Source of the DNA: Robiginitomaculum sp.
GTDB lineage: Bacteria > Pseudomonadota > Alphaproteobacteria > Caulobacterales > Maricaulaceae
Assembly (NCBI GenBank): GCA_021776525.1
Contig: JAJFFT010000004.1
Span: 594,499-658,498 of the forward strand
DNA length: 64,000 nucleotides
Direction: 5' to 3'
Part shown: positions 19,230 through 27,150 of the stretch, one piece after another
Layout of the letters: each line of letters starts with the position of its first letter
Position numbering within the stretch: position 1 is the stretch's first letter
Notes under the pieces: model-generated
Told to the model about the DNA's origin: nothing
Databases searched by the model: none
The model's input: the letters and a program-made list of their open reading frames with translations, nothing else
Translations under genes and position numbers: made by a program

Positions 19230-20504
19230 TCAGCCCGGTTTGGGGCGTTTCAGGCCGCGACCTTTTTTGACCGCATCATCGCCAAATTTCGCCCGGGCGC
19301 GATCCATGGCTCGCTCGGCCTTGGCGCGGCGCGGCGCTTCCGCATCCAGAAGGTCGTGCCAGCTATCATCATTATGCGCTGTGCAGAGCGACGAAAAACC
19401 TGCACCAATCAGACGAAACGACCGTGCGCCAACTTCTTTTTTCAAACAGGGTTGCAAAGCCCGATACAATACGTCGGCCAGATTGCTGGGCGGATCCAGC
19501 GGGCGTTGACGCGAAATAATCTGGTGATGGCGGTCTTTAAGTTTCAGCACCGCCGTACCGCCTGCGATGTTTTTCGCTTTGGCCTGGCGTGAGGCCCGCT
19601 CGCATTGCCGCCACAGGTGCGCCTCCAGATCATCCAGCCCGGCTATATCATCATTGAACGTTGTTTCCGATGAAATGGATTTTCGCTTCGCGGTGCGTTC
19701 CACCTTGCGCCGGTCCAGCCCGCGGGCCAAGTGCGCCAGGCGATAACCTTGTTCGCCATAACGCTTGGCCATGGCGTCTATACTGAGGGCTTGAATATCC
19801 TTGATTTTATTCAGGCCCCCGGCGGCCAGCTTGCGGGCAAAGGCCGGGCCAACCCCGTAAATAAATTGCACCGGTTTGTCGGATAGAAAACTTGCGGCTT
19901 CATTGGCGCTGATCATTGAAAATCCGCGCGGTTTATCAAGATCAGAGGCGGTCTTGGCGAGGAATTTATTACACGAGAGGCCAATGGAAACGGTAATGCC
20001 GATCTCGCGTTCTACACTTTGCTGAAAGGCCATCAAGGTCTGTACAACCGGGCCGCCATGGACGCGTTCGGTGCCTGTTAAGTCCAAAAAAGCCTCGTCA
20101 ACGGACAAGGGTTCAACCATTGGGGTCAGATCACGCATCATGGTGCGCAGGCGTTCGCCCTCGTGGGAGTATTTGCCCATGCTGGGCGGCAAAATAACCG
20201 CGTCGGGGCACAATTGACGGGCTTTGTACATAGGCATGGCCGAGCGCACCCCAAAAGCCCGGGCCAGATAACAGGCCGTAGAGACAACGCCGCGTCGCCC
20301 GCGACCACCAATGATCAAAGGGCGGGTGGCCAGGGACGGATCGTCACGTTTTTCAATACTGGCATAAAAGGCATCGCAATCCACATGAGCGATGAAAAGG
20401 TTATCGGCGCTGTTGTGGCGCAATAAAAAGGTGCTGCCACAGGCCGTACAGCGTGTGTCGTCAGGTGTTATTACAAGACAGGACCGGCACCAGGTTTCAG
20501 ACAT
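19230..20504 (-). CDS. dinB: DNA polymerase IV (Y-family) with N-terminal CxxC pairs
   Basis: The 424-residue polymerase performs translesion synthesis. After an N-terminal extension with two CxxC pairs (CRSC and CTAC, about 5-22) that could bind zinc, the catalytic palm starts at FIAHVDCDAFYASIEKRDDP. The second metal-binding motif is PLSVDEAFLDLTG, and little-finger motifs follow. The Cys-rich extension is common in alphaproteobacterial DinB. The GTG/ATG codons at 20519 and 20516 are possible starts, but MSETW at 20504 is preferred. It is convergent with the PopA-like gene with no gap. Confidence 0.93.
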   Translation of the reverse strand: MSETWCRSCLVITPDDTRCTACGSTFLLRHNSADNLFIAHVDCDAFYASIEKRDDPSLATRPLIIGGRGRRGVVSTACYLARAFGVRSAMPMYKARQLCPDAVILPPSMGKYSHEGERLRTMMRDLTPMVEPLSVDEAFLDLTGTERVHGGPVVQTLMAFQQSVEREIGITVSIGLSCNKFLAKTASDLDKPRGFSMISANEAASFLSDKPVQFIYGVGPAFARKLAAGGLNKIKDIQALSIDAMAKRYGEQGYRLAHLARGLDRRKVERTAKRKSISSETTFNDDIAGLDDLEAHLWRQCERASRQAKAKNIAGGTAVLKLKDRHHQIISRQRPLDPPSNLADVLYRALQPCLKKEVGARSFRLIGAGFSSLCTAHNDDSWHDLLDAEAPRRAKAERAMDRARAKFGDDAVKKGRGLKRPKPG

Positions 20505-20684
20505 GACCACCACCATCACAGAGACATGCCCATGGACTGTTATAAATGTTCATGGTATGTTCACTTTGTCATGTTTCTTTGACCGGATCAAGAGTTGTTT
20601 AAGGTTATTGTGGTTTAACAATGCTCAAGAATAAAAAATAATCGGGTTGAACAGGTGGTAGGCGCACGCGCCATGCTAAAGACT

Positions 20685-21050
20685 ATGCCAAAAAAAATAC
20701 TCATCGTCGAAGACAACGAGCTGAACATGAAACTGTTTCATGATCTGCTGGAGGCGCATGGCTATGAAACCTTGCAGACCCAAGAAGGTCTCAAAGCGTT
20801 GGATATAGCCCGCGAACACCATCCTGATCTGATTTTGATGGATATTCAACTGCCCGAAGTGTCGGGCCTGGAAGTCACCAAATGGCTGAAAGCCGATGAT
20901 GAGCTGGCCTCAATCCCGGTCATTGCGGTAACCGCATTTGCCATGATGGGCGATGAGGAACGCATTCGCGAAGGCGGCTGCGAGGCCTATATTTCCAAGC
21001 CGATCACAGTCAGTACATTTCTGGAAACCATTCGCAAGCACCTGGGCTAA
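20685..21050 (+). CDS. divK: Single-domain response regulator DivK
   Basis: The 121-residue receiver is nearly identical to recalled DivK: it begins [20 protein letters not shown], has the phosphoacceptor Asp 53 in [10 protein letters not shown], the Thr in [20 protein letters not shown] and Lys 105 in YISKP. DivK is phosphorylated by DivJ and PleC kinases and controls the CckA-CtrA relay through DivL. Two in-frame ATGs upstream (20673 and the open codon at 20655) are rejected in favour of 20685, which gives the usual N-terminus. pleD follows after 11 bases, so the pair is an operon. Confidence 0.95.
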   Translation: MPKKILIVEDNELNMKLFHDLLEAHGYETLQTQEGLKALDIAREHHPDLILMDIQLPEVSGLEVTKWLKADDELASIPVIAVTAFAMMGDEERIREGGCEAYISKPITVSTFLETIRKHLG

Positions 21051-21061
21051 GGATTGCAAGC

Positions 21062-22459
21062 ATGAGTGGACGCATCCTTGTTGTCGATGATACTGCACCC
21101 AATGTTCGGCTGCTCAGAGCCAAGCTGGAGGCCGAGTATTACGATGTGCTGACGGCAGAAAATGGACCTGAGGCCATTGAAATCGCCCGCCAGGCCGTGC
21201 CTGACCTGATCCTGCTGGACGTGATGATGCCCAAAATGGATGGGTTTGAAGTGTGCACCAGATTGAAGGACGATCCGCGCACGCGTCATATCCCGGTGGT
21301 CATGGTGACAGCGCTGGACCAGCAAGAAGACCGCGTGCGTGGCCTCGAAGTGGGGGCCGACGATTTTCTGTCCAAGCCGATAGATGATGTGGCGTTGTTC
21401 GCGCGGGTGCGCTCTTTATTGCGTCTGAAACTGGTGATGGATGAATTACGCCAACGCGAAGCCAGTGGCCGTGCCTTGGGCGCAATCAGCGACACCATGA
21501 CCTGTTTTGGCGATTCGGACGCCCCGGCCAATATCCTCATTTTAGAAGATGACGAACAACGCGGCGCGCGTCTGGCCAGTAAATTGCGCGGTGCGCATAA
21601 TCTGACCTTGAGTGATAATCCCCGCGAAGCAGCAGAGCTGCTCTCAAAGACGGCTTTTGATCTACTGGTGGTCAATCTTGCGGCACGCGGCTTTGATGGG
21701 CTGCGGCTATGTGCGCGTATTCGTTCTGATGATAAGGGCCGGGTCATGCCCATTTTGGCGCTGGTCGATCCTGATAATCGCGAAAAAATTGTCCGGGCGC
21801 TGGATATCGGCGTCAATGATGTGTTGTTGCGCCCCGTTGATGCCAACGAGTTTAGTGCCCGTGTGAAAACTCAATTGCGGTGTAAACGCTATGCCGACAC
21901 TTTGCGCCGATCACTGGACAACAGTTTTGAAATGTCGGTCACCGACCAACTGACCGGCCTTCATAACCGCCGTTTTATGCAAGCCCGTATCGAGGATGCC
22001 CTGACCCGTCTGGAACGGGGTGTCGAGCCAGCCTCTGTATTGATTGCTGATGTGGATTTCTTCAAACCGGTGAATGATAAATGGGGCCATGATGCCGGCG
22101 ACAAGGTGTTGCAGGAAATTGCCATGCGCCTGAAGGCCAACATGCGCGCCATTGATATTGCCTGCCGTTATGGCGGTGAAGAATTTGTGGTGGTGATGCC
22201 GGGTGCGGATTTAAATGCTGCGATGCAGGCCGCCGAGCGGCTGCGGGTTTCGATAGAATCACAAGCATTTAATCTGGGCGGTGCCCATGGCAGCACGTCC
22301 ATCACGATAAGCGCTGGGGTTGCCGAAATGGTGCCTGGCGACAGCCATGAAAGCGCGTTGATTCGCGCCGATCAGGCGCTCTATGCGGCCAAAGGTGCTG
22401 GCCGAAACTGTGTCAGAAGCGCAAAAAAAGCCCCGGCGCAAAAAGCCACCGGGAGCTGA
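21062..22459 (+). CDS. pleD: Response regulator diguanylate cyclase PleD
   Basis: The 465-residue protein has REC-REC-GGDEF. The first receiver has phosphoacceptor Asp 53 in LILLDVMMPKMDG. The second is an adaptor receiver (about 150-290) without a proper acceptor. The cyclase domain has the active motif YGGEEF near 369-374 and the inhibitory-site RxxD as RAID ten residues before it. It makes c-di-GMP after phosphorylation and dimerisation and is product-inhibited. It follows divK in an operon. The last codons overlap a terminator hairpin that serves rpmG on the opposite strand. Confidence 0.95.
   Translation: MSGRILVVDDTAPNVRLLRAKLEAEYYDVLTAENGPEAIEIARQAVPDLILLDVMMPKMDGFEVCTRLKDDPRTRHIPVVMVTALDQQEDRVRGLEVGADDFLSKPIDDVALFARVRSLLRLKLVMDELRQREASGRALGAISDTMTCFGDSDAPANILILEDDEQRGARLASKLRGAHNLTLSDNPREAAELLSKTAFDLLVVNLAARGFDGLRLCARIRSDDKGRVMPILALVDPDNREKIVRALDIGVNDVLLRPVDANEFSARVKTQLRCKRYADTLRRSLDNSFEMSVTDQLTGLHNRRFMQARIEDALTRLERGVEPASVLIADVDFFKPVNDKWGHDAGDKVLQEIAMRLKANMRAIDIACRYGGEEFVVVMPGADLNAAMQAAERLRVSIESQAFNLGGAHGSTSITISAGVAEMVPGDSHESALIRADQALYAAKGAGRNCVRSAKKAPAQKATGS
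22423..22454 (-). terminator. Intrinsic terminator for rpmG inside the pleD 3' end
   Basis: Read on the minus strand, AGCTCCCGG pairs with CCGGGGCT around a short loop and is followed by seven T residues. It starts 33 bases after the rpmG stop. It lies within the coding end of pleD, so the pleD C-terminal codons are shared with this structure. Confidence 0.6.
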
Positions 22460-22486
22460 TATTCATATAAAAACAAGGAAGAAGAT

Positions 22487-22654
22487 CTATTTGATCTTGC
22501 CTTCTTTGAAGTCAACGTGCTTGCGAACGACCGGGTCATATTTACGCAGCACCAGCTTTTCAGTCTGGGTGCGAGAGTTCTTCTTGGTGACATAGAAGAA
22601 GCCCGTGTCGGCTGTTGAGTTGAGACGAATTTTAATGGTTGCCGCTTTAGCCAT
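22487..22654 (-). CDS. rpmG: 50S ribosomal protein L33
   Basis: The 55-residue protein is a complete L33: [18 protein letters not shown], then [16 protein letters not shown] and the C-terminal [18 protein letters not shown]. It lacks the CxxC pairs of zinc-binding L33, so it is the zinc-free type. The ATG at 22654 gives the standard length; the frame is open upstream but that extension has no support. It is convergent with pleD. Confidence 0.96.
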   Translation of the reverse strand: MAKAATIKIRLNSTADTGFFYVTKKNSRTQTEKLVLRKYDPVVRKHVDFKEGKIK

Positions 22655-22725
22655 CACCGTGATTCCTTTAACCGCCGAGACTGCCCCGGCACGAGGCGCG
22701 CAACATAGTGCCCGCGCGCGACCTG

Positions 22726-23913
22726 TCAACCACCCCGGCGCACCACCGCAGTGATCGGATAGATCAACCCCACCACCAACAAGCCGATCAACGCTCCTGT
22801 GGGGTTGATAATGTCCATCAATGGGCCAACCAGTACCGGGCTGGTCAGCGACCCAAGCCCATACATGGTGACAATAGCGGCGCTGGCGCTGGTCATTTCG
22901 GCCTTTGTAAATTTCTGCCCGATCAGAGCCAGAGCCAGTATGTACAGACCCTCGATCAGGCCGACATAGAAAAAGAACACCAGATAGACCGCCGGCGAGT
23001 GATTTAGACCGGCCAGATACATCAGGAACGGCCCGATTATGCCGGCATAGGCACAGAGCAGCATCAGGCGGTAACGGTTGAAATGATCACCCAACCAGCC
23101 CAGCGGCATTTGCAACAAGATCACCCCCATGGCCCCGGCAGCCACCAGCAATTGTGCCTGAGTTTCGCCAAACCCGGTTCGAAATGCCCAGATCGGCGAA
23201 AAGTGCATGGCCGAGGTTTCAATGGCCCCAAACGCCAGTGCCGCGATCATCAGGCGCGGTGCCTTGGCGGCTATGGTGAAGATATGGCGGATGCCGGAAC
23301 GGGTTTTTTCCGGAATATGCAAACCGGGTCCGGGCAAAAGCAATGGCAGAACACCTGCCGCGCTGATCACTGCACCGGCGATGAATGGCGACCAGCCACG
23401 CACACCCAAAATGGCCACCACCAGCCCGCCCAGACCAAAGCCTGCGGCCAGGGCAATGGAATAAAGGCCCAGCACCCGGCTGCGGATATGGTTTGGTGCC
23501 AATTGAACAATCCAGGCTTCGCTGGCAACAAACAGGATGGAGATAAAAATCCCCGAGGAGAAACGCAAGAACATCCAAAACGGGATCGAGGGCACCATCT
23601 TATAGGCCACAAAACTCATCGCCGTATAAAGGAGGCTGAACACCAAAAATGGCCGGGTTGGTACCCGCGCCAATATGGCTGGTGCAAACGGTGCGGCGAT
23701 GACTGTCGAGAGCGCCCCCATCAGGGCGTTCAGGGCAATGACCGTGCCTGATCCGGTCATAAATTCCAGATTGAAGGCCAGTAATGGCAGGCTGAGGCCA
23801 AAAGACATGCCAGTGATGCTGACACAGGTAATGGCTGCCGCGGCTGATATTTTCCAGCCGGTCTGTGCGCTGTTCTCTGCGCTTTGTTGTTCCTGTGCAT
23901 CCTTGACCATCAT
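22726..23913 (-). CDS. Major facilitator superfamily transporter
   Basis: The 395-residue protein is hydrophobic, with about 12 predicted membrane helices in two halves. A loop after helix 2 reads [18 protein letters not shown], and the matching loop of the second half reads [15 protein letters not shown], a form of MFS motif A. It resembles the YcaD/YfcJ-type group of unassigned transporters. Two ATGs (23913 and 23910) are possible starts. No neighbouring gene hints at a substrate. It ends 72 bases upstream of rpmG on the same strand. Confidence 0.87.
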   Translation of the reverse strand: MMVKDAQEQQSAENSAQTGWKISAAAAITCVSITGMSFGLSLPLLAFNLEFMTGSGTVIALNALMGALSTVIAAPFAPAILARVPTRPFLVFSLLYTAMSFVAYKMVPSIPFWMFLRFSSGIFISILFVASEAWIVQLAPNHIRSRVLGLYSIALAAGFGLGGLVVAILGVRGWSPFIAGAVISAAGVLPLLLPGPGLHIPEKTRSGIRHIFTIAAKAPRLMIAALAFGAIETSAMHFSPIWAFRTGFGETQAQLLVAAGAMGVILLQMPLGWLGDHFNRYRLMLLCAYAGIIGPFLMYLAGLNHSPAVYLVFFFYVGLIEGLYILALALIGQKFTKAEMTSASAAIVTMYGLGSLTSPVLVGPLMDIINPTGALIGLLVVGLIYPITAVVRRGG

Positions 23914-24018
23914 CGGCCTTTAATCGCTCTGGCCGGCAAAGTCATGGAAAATTATTGCATAGTGGCATTGCACCAAATAATGGTGGCAAAATCGTCACAG
24001 ATTACTGGTCCTGGCGGT

Positions 24019-24211
24019 CTATTTTTCGACAGAGACCTGAAAATCGCTGTGGCAGGCTGTACAAATATTCAGGGCATCAGCCAGATCCATGGTGATCTCT
24101 TCTTTGCTGGCCATTATCATCATGGCGCTTATCGGCGCAGCATGCAGCCAGTGTTAAGGTGATGACTGACAAAAGCACAGCTTTTGACGCTTTATGAGTT
24201 TGCAGGGCCAT
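24019..24211 (-). pseudogene. Frameshifted small lipoprotein / class II cytochrome c remnant
   Basis: From the ATG at 24211, 44 codons give a lipoprotein signal peptide (SVITLTLAAC, with Cys 24 at the lipobox) that ends at a TGA at 24077-24079. In another frame, starting within the same region (ATG codons at 24123, 24120 and 24114), the sequence reads DLADALNICTACHSDFQ and stops at 24019-24021. This has a CxxCH haem-binding motif at 24049-24063 close to the C-terminus, as in cytochrome c' proteins. The two pieces look like the ends of one exported haem lipoprotein joined by a frameshift and a large internal deletion. A functional 44-residue lipoprotein is the alternative. Confidence 0.45.
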
Positions 24212-24403
24212 GAGTTTTTCTCCAAAATGGCCCAAGAATTAGCATTGTCTGTGTGCAGACTCATAGGGGCGATAAGCGGCAAACCCGCACAAGCCTGTAA
24301 CGAATCACAGTCTGTTAACCTGTGCTGATATTCCCTGCGCTATCATTGATGCGAATCAGGTGCGCAGGCACCACATATGTTTGGAACGTGCAAGGAAGAG
24401 ATA
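24212..24403. promoter_or_regulatory. Upstream region of clpP
   Basis: These 192 bases contain no supported gene. They must hold the clpP promoter and the start of the broken lipoprotein gene on the other strand. A clear GGAAGAG ribosome-binding site precedes the clpP ATG. No convincing sigma-32 or sigma-70 hexamer pair was identified by eye. Confidence 0.35.
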
Positions 24404-25033
24404 ATGAGAGATCCTCAAGACGTGATGATGAATTTGGTCCCCATGGTGGTTGAACAGACCAGCCGCGGCGAACGCTCCTATGATATTTTTTCCCGTCTTC
24501 TAAAAGAGCGGATTATCTTTCTCACCGGCCAGGTCGAAGATGGCATGGCCAGCCTGATCACTGCACAATTGCTGTTTCTGGAATCGGAAAACCCGAAAAA
24601 AGAAATTTCCATGTATATCAACTCGCCAGGCGGTATCGTGACCTCTGGTCTGGCGATTTATGACACCATGCAATACATCAAATCACCGGTTTCAACGGCC
24701 TGTGTGGGCCAGGCAGCCTCTATGGGTTCGCTTTTATTGGCAGGTGGCGAAGCGGGTATGCGTTTTGCAACCCCCAATGCCCGGATCATGGTCCACCAGC
24801 CTTCAGGTGGTTTTCAGGGCCAGGCCTCGGACATTGTTCGCCACGCCGATGATATTGTGAAGGTCAAGCGCCGCTTGAACGAGATTTATGTCAAACACAC
24901 CGGTCAACCTTATGAAGATATTGAGGAAACGCTGGATAGAGATCATTTCATGACGGCCGACGAGGCCAAAGAATTTGGCCTGATCGACAAGGTTTATGAG
25001 CGCCGCGAAGGTGGTGACGACAGCAAGGACTAG
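24404..25033 (+). CDS. clpP: ATP-dependent Clp protease proteolytic subunit
   Basis: The 209-residue serine protease has all catalytic residues: Ser in [11 protein letters not shown], His in [12 protein letters not shown] and Asp in LDRDHFMT. It forms the tetradecameric chamber that works with ClpX, encoded downstream. The ATG at 24404 with a GGAAGAG ribosome-binding site is preferred to the open upstream codon at 24377. It heads the clpP-clpX-lon-hup block; in Caulobacter-like bacteria ClpXP degrades CtrA and other cell-cycle factors. Confidence 0.97.
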   Translation: MRDPQDVMMNLVPMVVEQTSRGERSYDIFSRLLKERIIFLTGQVEDGMASLITAQLLFLESENPKKEISMYINSPGGIVTSGLAIYDTMQYIKSPVSTACVGQAASMGSLLLAGGEAGMRFATPNARIMVHQPSGGFQGQASDIVRHADDIVKVKRRLNEIYVKHTGQPYEDIEETLDRDHFMTADEAKEFGLIDKVYERREGGDDSKD

Positions 25034-25268
25034 AGGTTTAACCCAAGCATAGCAGAATGTAACACGGGCCGGGCCGTCAAACCGGTGGCTTGAAACCCAA
25101 ACCCTAGTGTCGCATTCTTGTCACGCTTGTTAAGTGTATATTGAACCTTGTGTCAGAGACTAGCATTTAGGGTTTGAATGTTCAGGGCCTTGGCCTATCA
25201 TTCAACAAGGCAATATTCGTTCCAGCATAAGGCATCGGGGCGAATTGACGATAACGGTGGAGCGTAGC
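25034..25268. promoter_or_regulatory. clpP-clpX intergenic region
   Basis: No gene is supported in these 235 bases. An inverted pair AAACCCTA (about 25099) and TAGGGTTT (about 25170) flanks a T-rich stretch containing TTGTCA and TATATT, a possible clpX promoter although the spacing is poor. A GGTGGAG ribosome-binding site lies at the end and fixes the clpX start. Confidence 0.3.
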
Positions 25269-26543
25269 GTGAGTAAATCAGGCGAAGACAGTGGCGACTC
25301 GAAGAACACGCTGTATTGTTCGTTTTGCGGCAAGAGCCAGCATGAAGTTCGTAAGCTGATTGCTGGACCAACGGTATTCATTTGTGATGAATGCGTTGAG
25401 CTGTGCATGGACATTATCCGTGATGAAGCCAAAAGCACTTTAAGCAAGTCCAGCGATGGTGTGCCAACACCGCGCGAGATTTGTGACGTGCTGAATGACT
25501 ATGTCATCGGCCAGTCCTATGCCAAGCGCGTGCTTTCTGTGGCTGTGCATAACCATTATAAACGCCTGCACCATGCGGCTCAAAACTCCGAAGTGGAACT
25601 GGCCAAATCCAATATTTTGCTGATCGGCCCCACGGGTTGTGGCAAAACTCTGTTGGCGCAAACTTTGGCGCGTATTCTGGATGTGCCGTTCACCATGGCC
25701 GACGCCACCACATTGACCGAGGCCGGTTATGTGGGCGAAGACGTCGAGAACATCATCCTCAAACTCTTGCAAGCCGCAGATTATAATGTCGAAAAAGCCC
25801 AGCGCGGCATCGTCTATATTGATGAGGTCGACAAGATCAGCCGCAAGTCTGATAACCCATCCATCACCCGTGATGTATCGGGCGAGGGTGTGCAACAGGC
25901 CTTGCTGAAAATTATGGAAGGCACAGTGGCCTCTGTACCGCCGCAAGGTGGGCGTAAGCATCCGCAACAGGAATTTTTGCAAGTTAATACAACCGATATT
26001 CTGTTCATCGTTGGCGGCGCGTTTGCCGGCCTTGAAAAAGTTATCAGCCAACGTGGCAAAGGCTCTTCCATTGGCTTTGGTGCCGATGTGCAAGAAGAAG
26101 ATACCCGCGAAGTTGGCGATATCCTGCAAGGTGTCGAGCCAGATGATCTGATGCGCTTTGGGCTTATCCCCGAATTTATCGGCCGTTTGCCGGTGATCGC
26201 AACACTGGAAAACTTGGACGAAGACGCCCTTGTGACTATTCTAACGCAGCCCAAGAACGCGCTGATCAAACAGTATGAACGTCTGTTCGATATGGAAGAG
26301 GTCAAGCTGACCTTCTCCGAAGACGCGTTGATGGCTGTGGCGCGCAAGGCCATTTCCCGCAAGACCGGGGCACGGGGCCTGCGGTCAATCATGGAAGCCA
26401 TTTTGCTGGATACCATGTTCGACCTGCCTGGCCATGATGGCGTTGAAGAGGTGGTGGTCAATGGCGAAGTGGTTGAAGGCGAAGCACAGCCCTTGCTGAT
26501 CTATTCGGAAAAGAAGAAAAAACCACGCTCCAAAGCGTCGTAA
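25269..26543 (+). CDS. clpX: ATP-dependent Clp protease ATP-binding subunit ClpX
   Basis: The 424-residue AAA+ unfoldase has the N-terminal zinc-binding domain (CSFC and CDEC pairs), Walker A GPTGCGKT, Walker [11 protein letters not shown], the pore loop GYVGEDVE, the IGF-type ClpP-docking region and sensor motifs including TGARGLRSI. The frame is open from TTG 25245, but GTG 25269 is preceded by GGTGGAG at a good distance and gives the family-standard N-terminus SKSGED and length. It partners ClpP just upstream. Confidence 0.96.
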   Translation: MSKSGEDSGDSKNTLYCSFCGKSQHEVRKLIAGPTVFICDECVELCMDIIRDEAKSTLSKSSDGVPTPREICDVLNDYVIGQSYAKRVLSVAVHNHYKRLHHAAQNSEVELAKSNILLIGPTGCGKTLLAQTLARILDVPFTMADATTLTEAGYVGEDVENIILKLLQAADYNVEKAQRGIVYIDEVDKISRKSDNPSITRDVSGEGVQQALLKIMEGTVASVPPQGGRKHPQQEFLQVNTTDILFIVGGAFAGLEKVISQRGKGSSIGFGADVQEEDTREVGDILQGVEPDDLMRFGLIPEFIGRLPVIATLENLDEDALVTILTQPKNALIKQYERLFDMEEVKLTFSEDALMAVARKAISRKTGARGLRSIMEAILLDTMFDLPGHDGVEEVVVNGEVVEGEAQPLLIYSEKKKKPRSKAS

Positions 26544-26567
26544 AACCAACCGATAAATTATTCTATT

Positions 26568-26596
26568 CTAACCCTCGTCTGCAAGGCGGGGGTTAG
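26568..26596 (+). terminator. Possible clpX terminator
   Basis: CTAACCC pairs with GGGTTAG around a 15-nt partly paired loop, 24 bases after the clpX stop, followed by a weakly T-rich TTGTATTTGT. The tail is poor for an intrinsic terminator, so readthrough into the phased element is possible. Confidence 0.45.
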
Positions 26597-26644
26597 TTGT
26601 ATTTGTACTGCGCGGCCGGTTGTCGCGACGGGCACTATAACATG

Positions 26645-26785
26645 ACTTTATCCCCTCTTTGGGCAGGGACAATAAGGGACAGTTCGCCGTATTTAAGGGG
26701 CACTTTTTGACGAATAAGGGTCACTTTAGGGGCAGTTTATGGGGCCTGTGAGGGTCGATAAGGGGCGGTGATTGACCCTTGGCCC
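26645..26785 (+). repeat. Helically phased TAAGGGNC element, copy B
   Basis: Eight units on the plus strand have GGGNC cores starting at 26666, 26676, 26697, 26718, 26729, 26741, 26752 and 26762. The steps are 10, 21, 21, 11, 12, 11 and 10 bases, 96 in all, close to whole turns of B-DNA. Units include AATAAGGGAC, TTTAAGGGGC, AATAAGGGTC and GATAAGGGGC. The array ends in a hairpin AAGGGGC, 7-nt loop, GACCCTT (26760-26780). It lies downstream of clpX in the same direction. It is a diverged relative of copy A, sharing the lead-in segment and the stretch AAGGGGCA.TTTTTG.CGA.T.AAGGG. Confidence 0.7.
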
Positions 26786-26809
26786 ACTATCCACGGGATA
26801 ACTTCATTA

Positions 26810-26940
26810 ACATGTCATCCCGGCTTTCTCCCCTCGTCGTCCTACGGCTTGACCGGAGGCTCCATAAGGCAAAGCCATTAACGCTGGGATTCACTATGAA
26901 CCCTCTGGTCAAGCCAGAGGGCGACGAGGGTGTGGGTTAC
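26810..26940. repeat. Intergenic palindromic element with nested hairpins
   Basis: The left arm starts CCCTCGTCG at 26831 and the right arm ends CGACGAGGG at 26930, with about 33 bases of imperfect inverted similarity on each side. Each arm holds its own hairpin; the right one is CCCTCTGG-TCAAG-CCAGAGGG, which is perfect. The flank begins TGTCATCCCGG. Elements of this look are dispersed between genes in many alphaproteobacteria. No open reading frame here is supported. Confidence 0.6.
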
Positions 26941-26998
26941 ACAATCTTATCCCATTCCGGGGCTGTTGAGGTATGATGCAGGTCAGATAGAGGCATCC

Positions 26999-27099
26999 CA
27001 TGCTTTGAGGCTCCGCTGCGCTGCGCACCTCAGTATGAGGTTAGCGTTAAAACTATACCCTTATCCTGAGGTGCGACTGAAAGGAGCCTCGAAGGATGG
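26999..27099. repeat. Intergenic inverted repeat of the GAGGCTCC/CCTCAGGAT type
   Basis: The left arm (about 26999-27040) contains TTTGAGGCTCC and CGCACCTCAGTATGAGG. The right arm (about 27060-27099) contains its reverse complement, CTTATCCTGAGGTGCG then AGGAGCCTCGAAGGATGG. The family is recalled as a common dispersed intergenic repeat of alphaproteobacteria. It lies downstream of the M18 peptidase gene, close to its stop at 27151. Confidence 0.6.
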
Positions 27100-27150
27100 A
27101 AGAACATAACCCCTCATCCCCGGCCTTGATCCAAAACCCTAAGAGAGTGA

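Noticed and set aside
20590..20630. Paired TTAA sites upstream of divK resembling a CtrA box
   Set aside because: The two TTAA sites are about 12 bases apart, not the 7 required by the CtrA consensus.
26661..26668. GGGCAGGG, identical to the E. coli FtsK orienting sequence GGGNAGGG
   Set aside because: It is a single copy and is explained as the start of the GGGNC array; no skew or second site supports a role in translocation.
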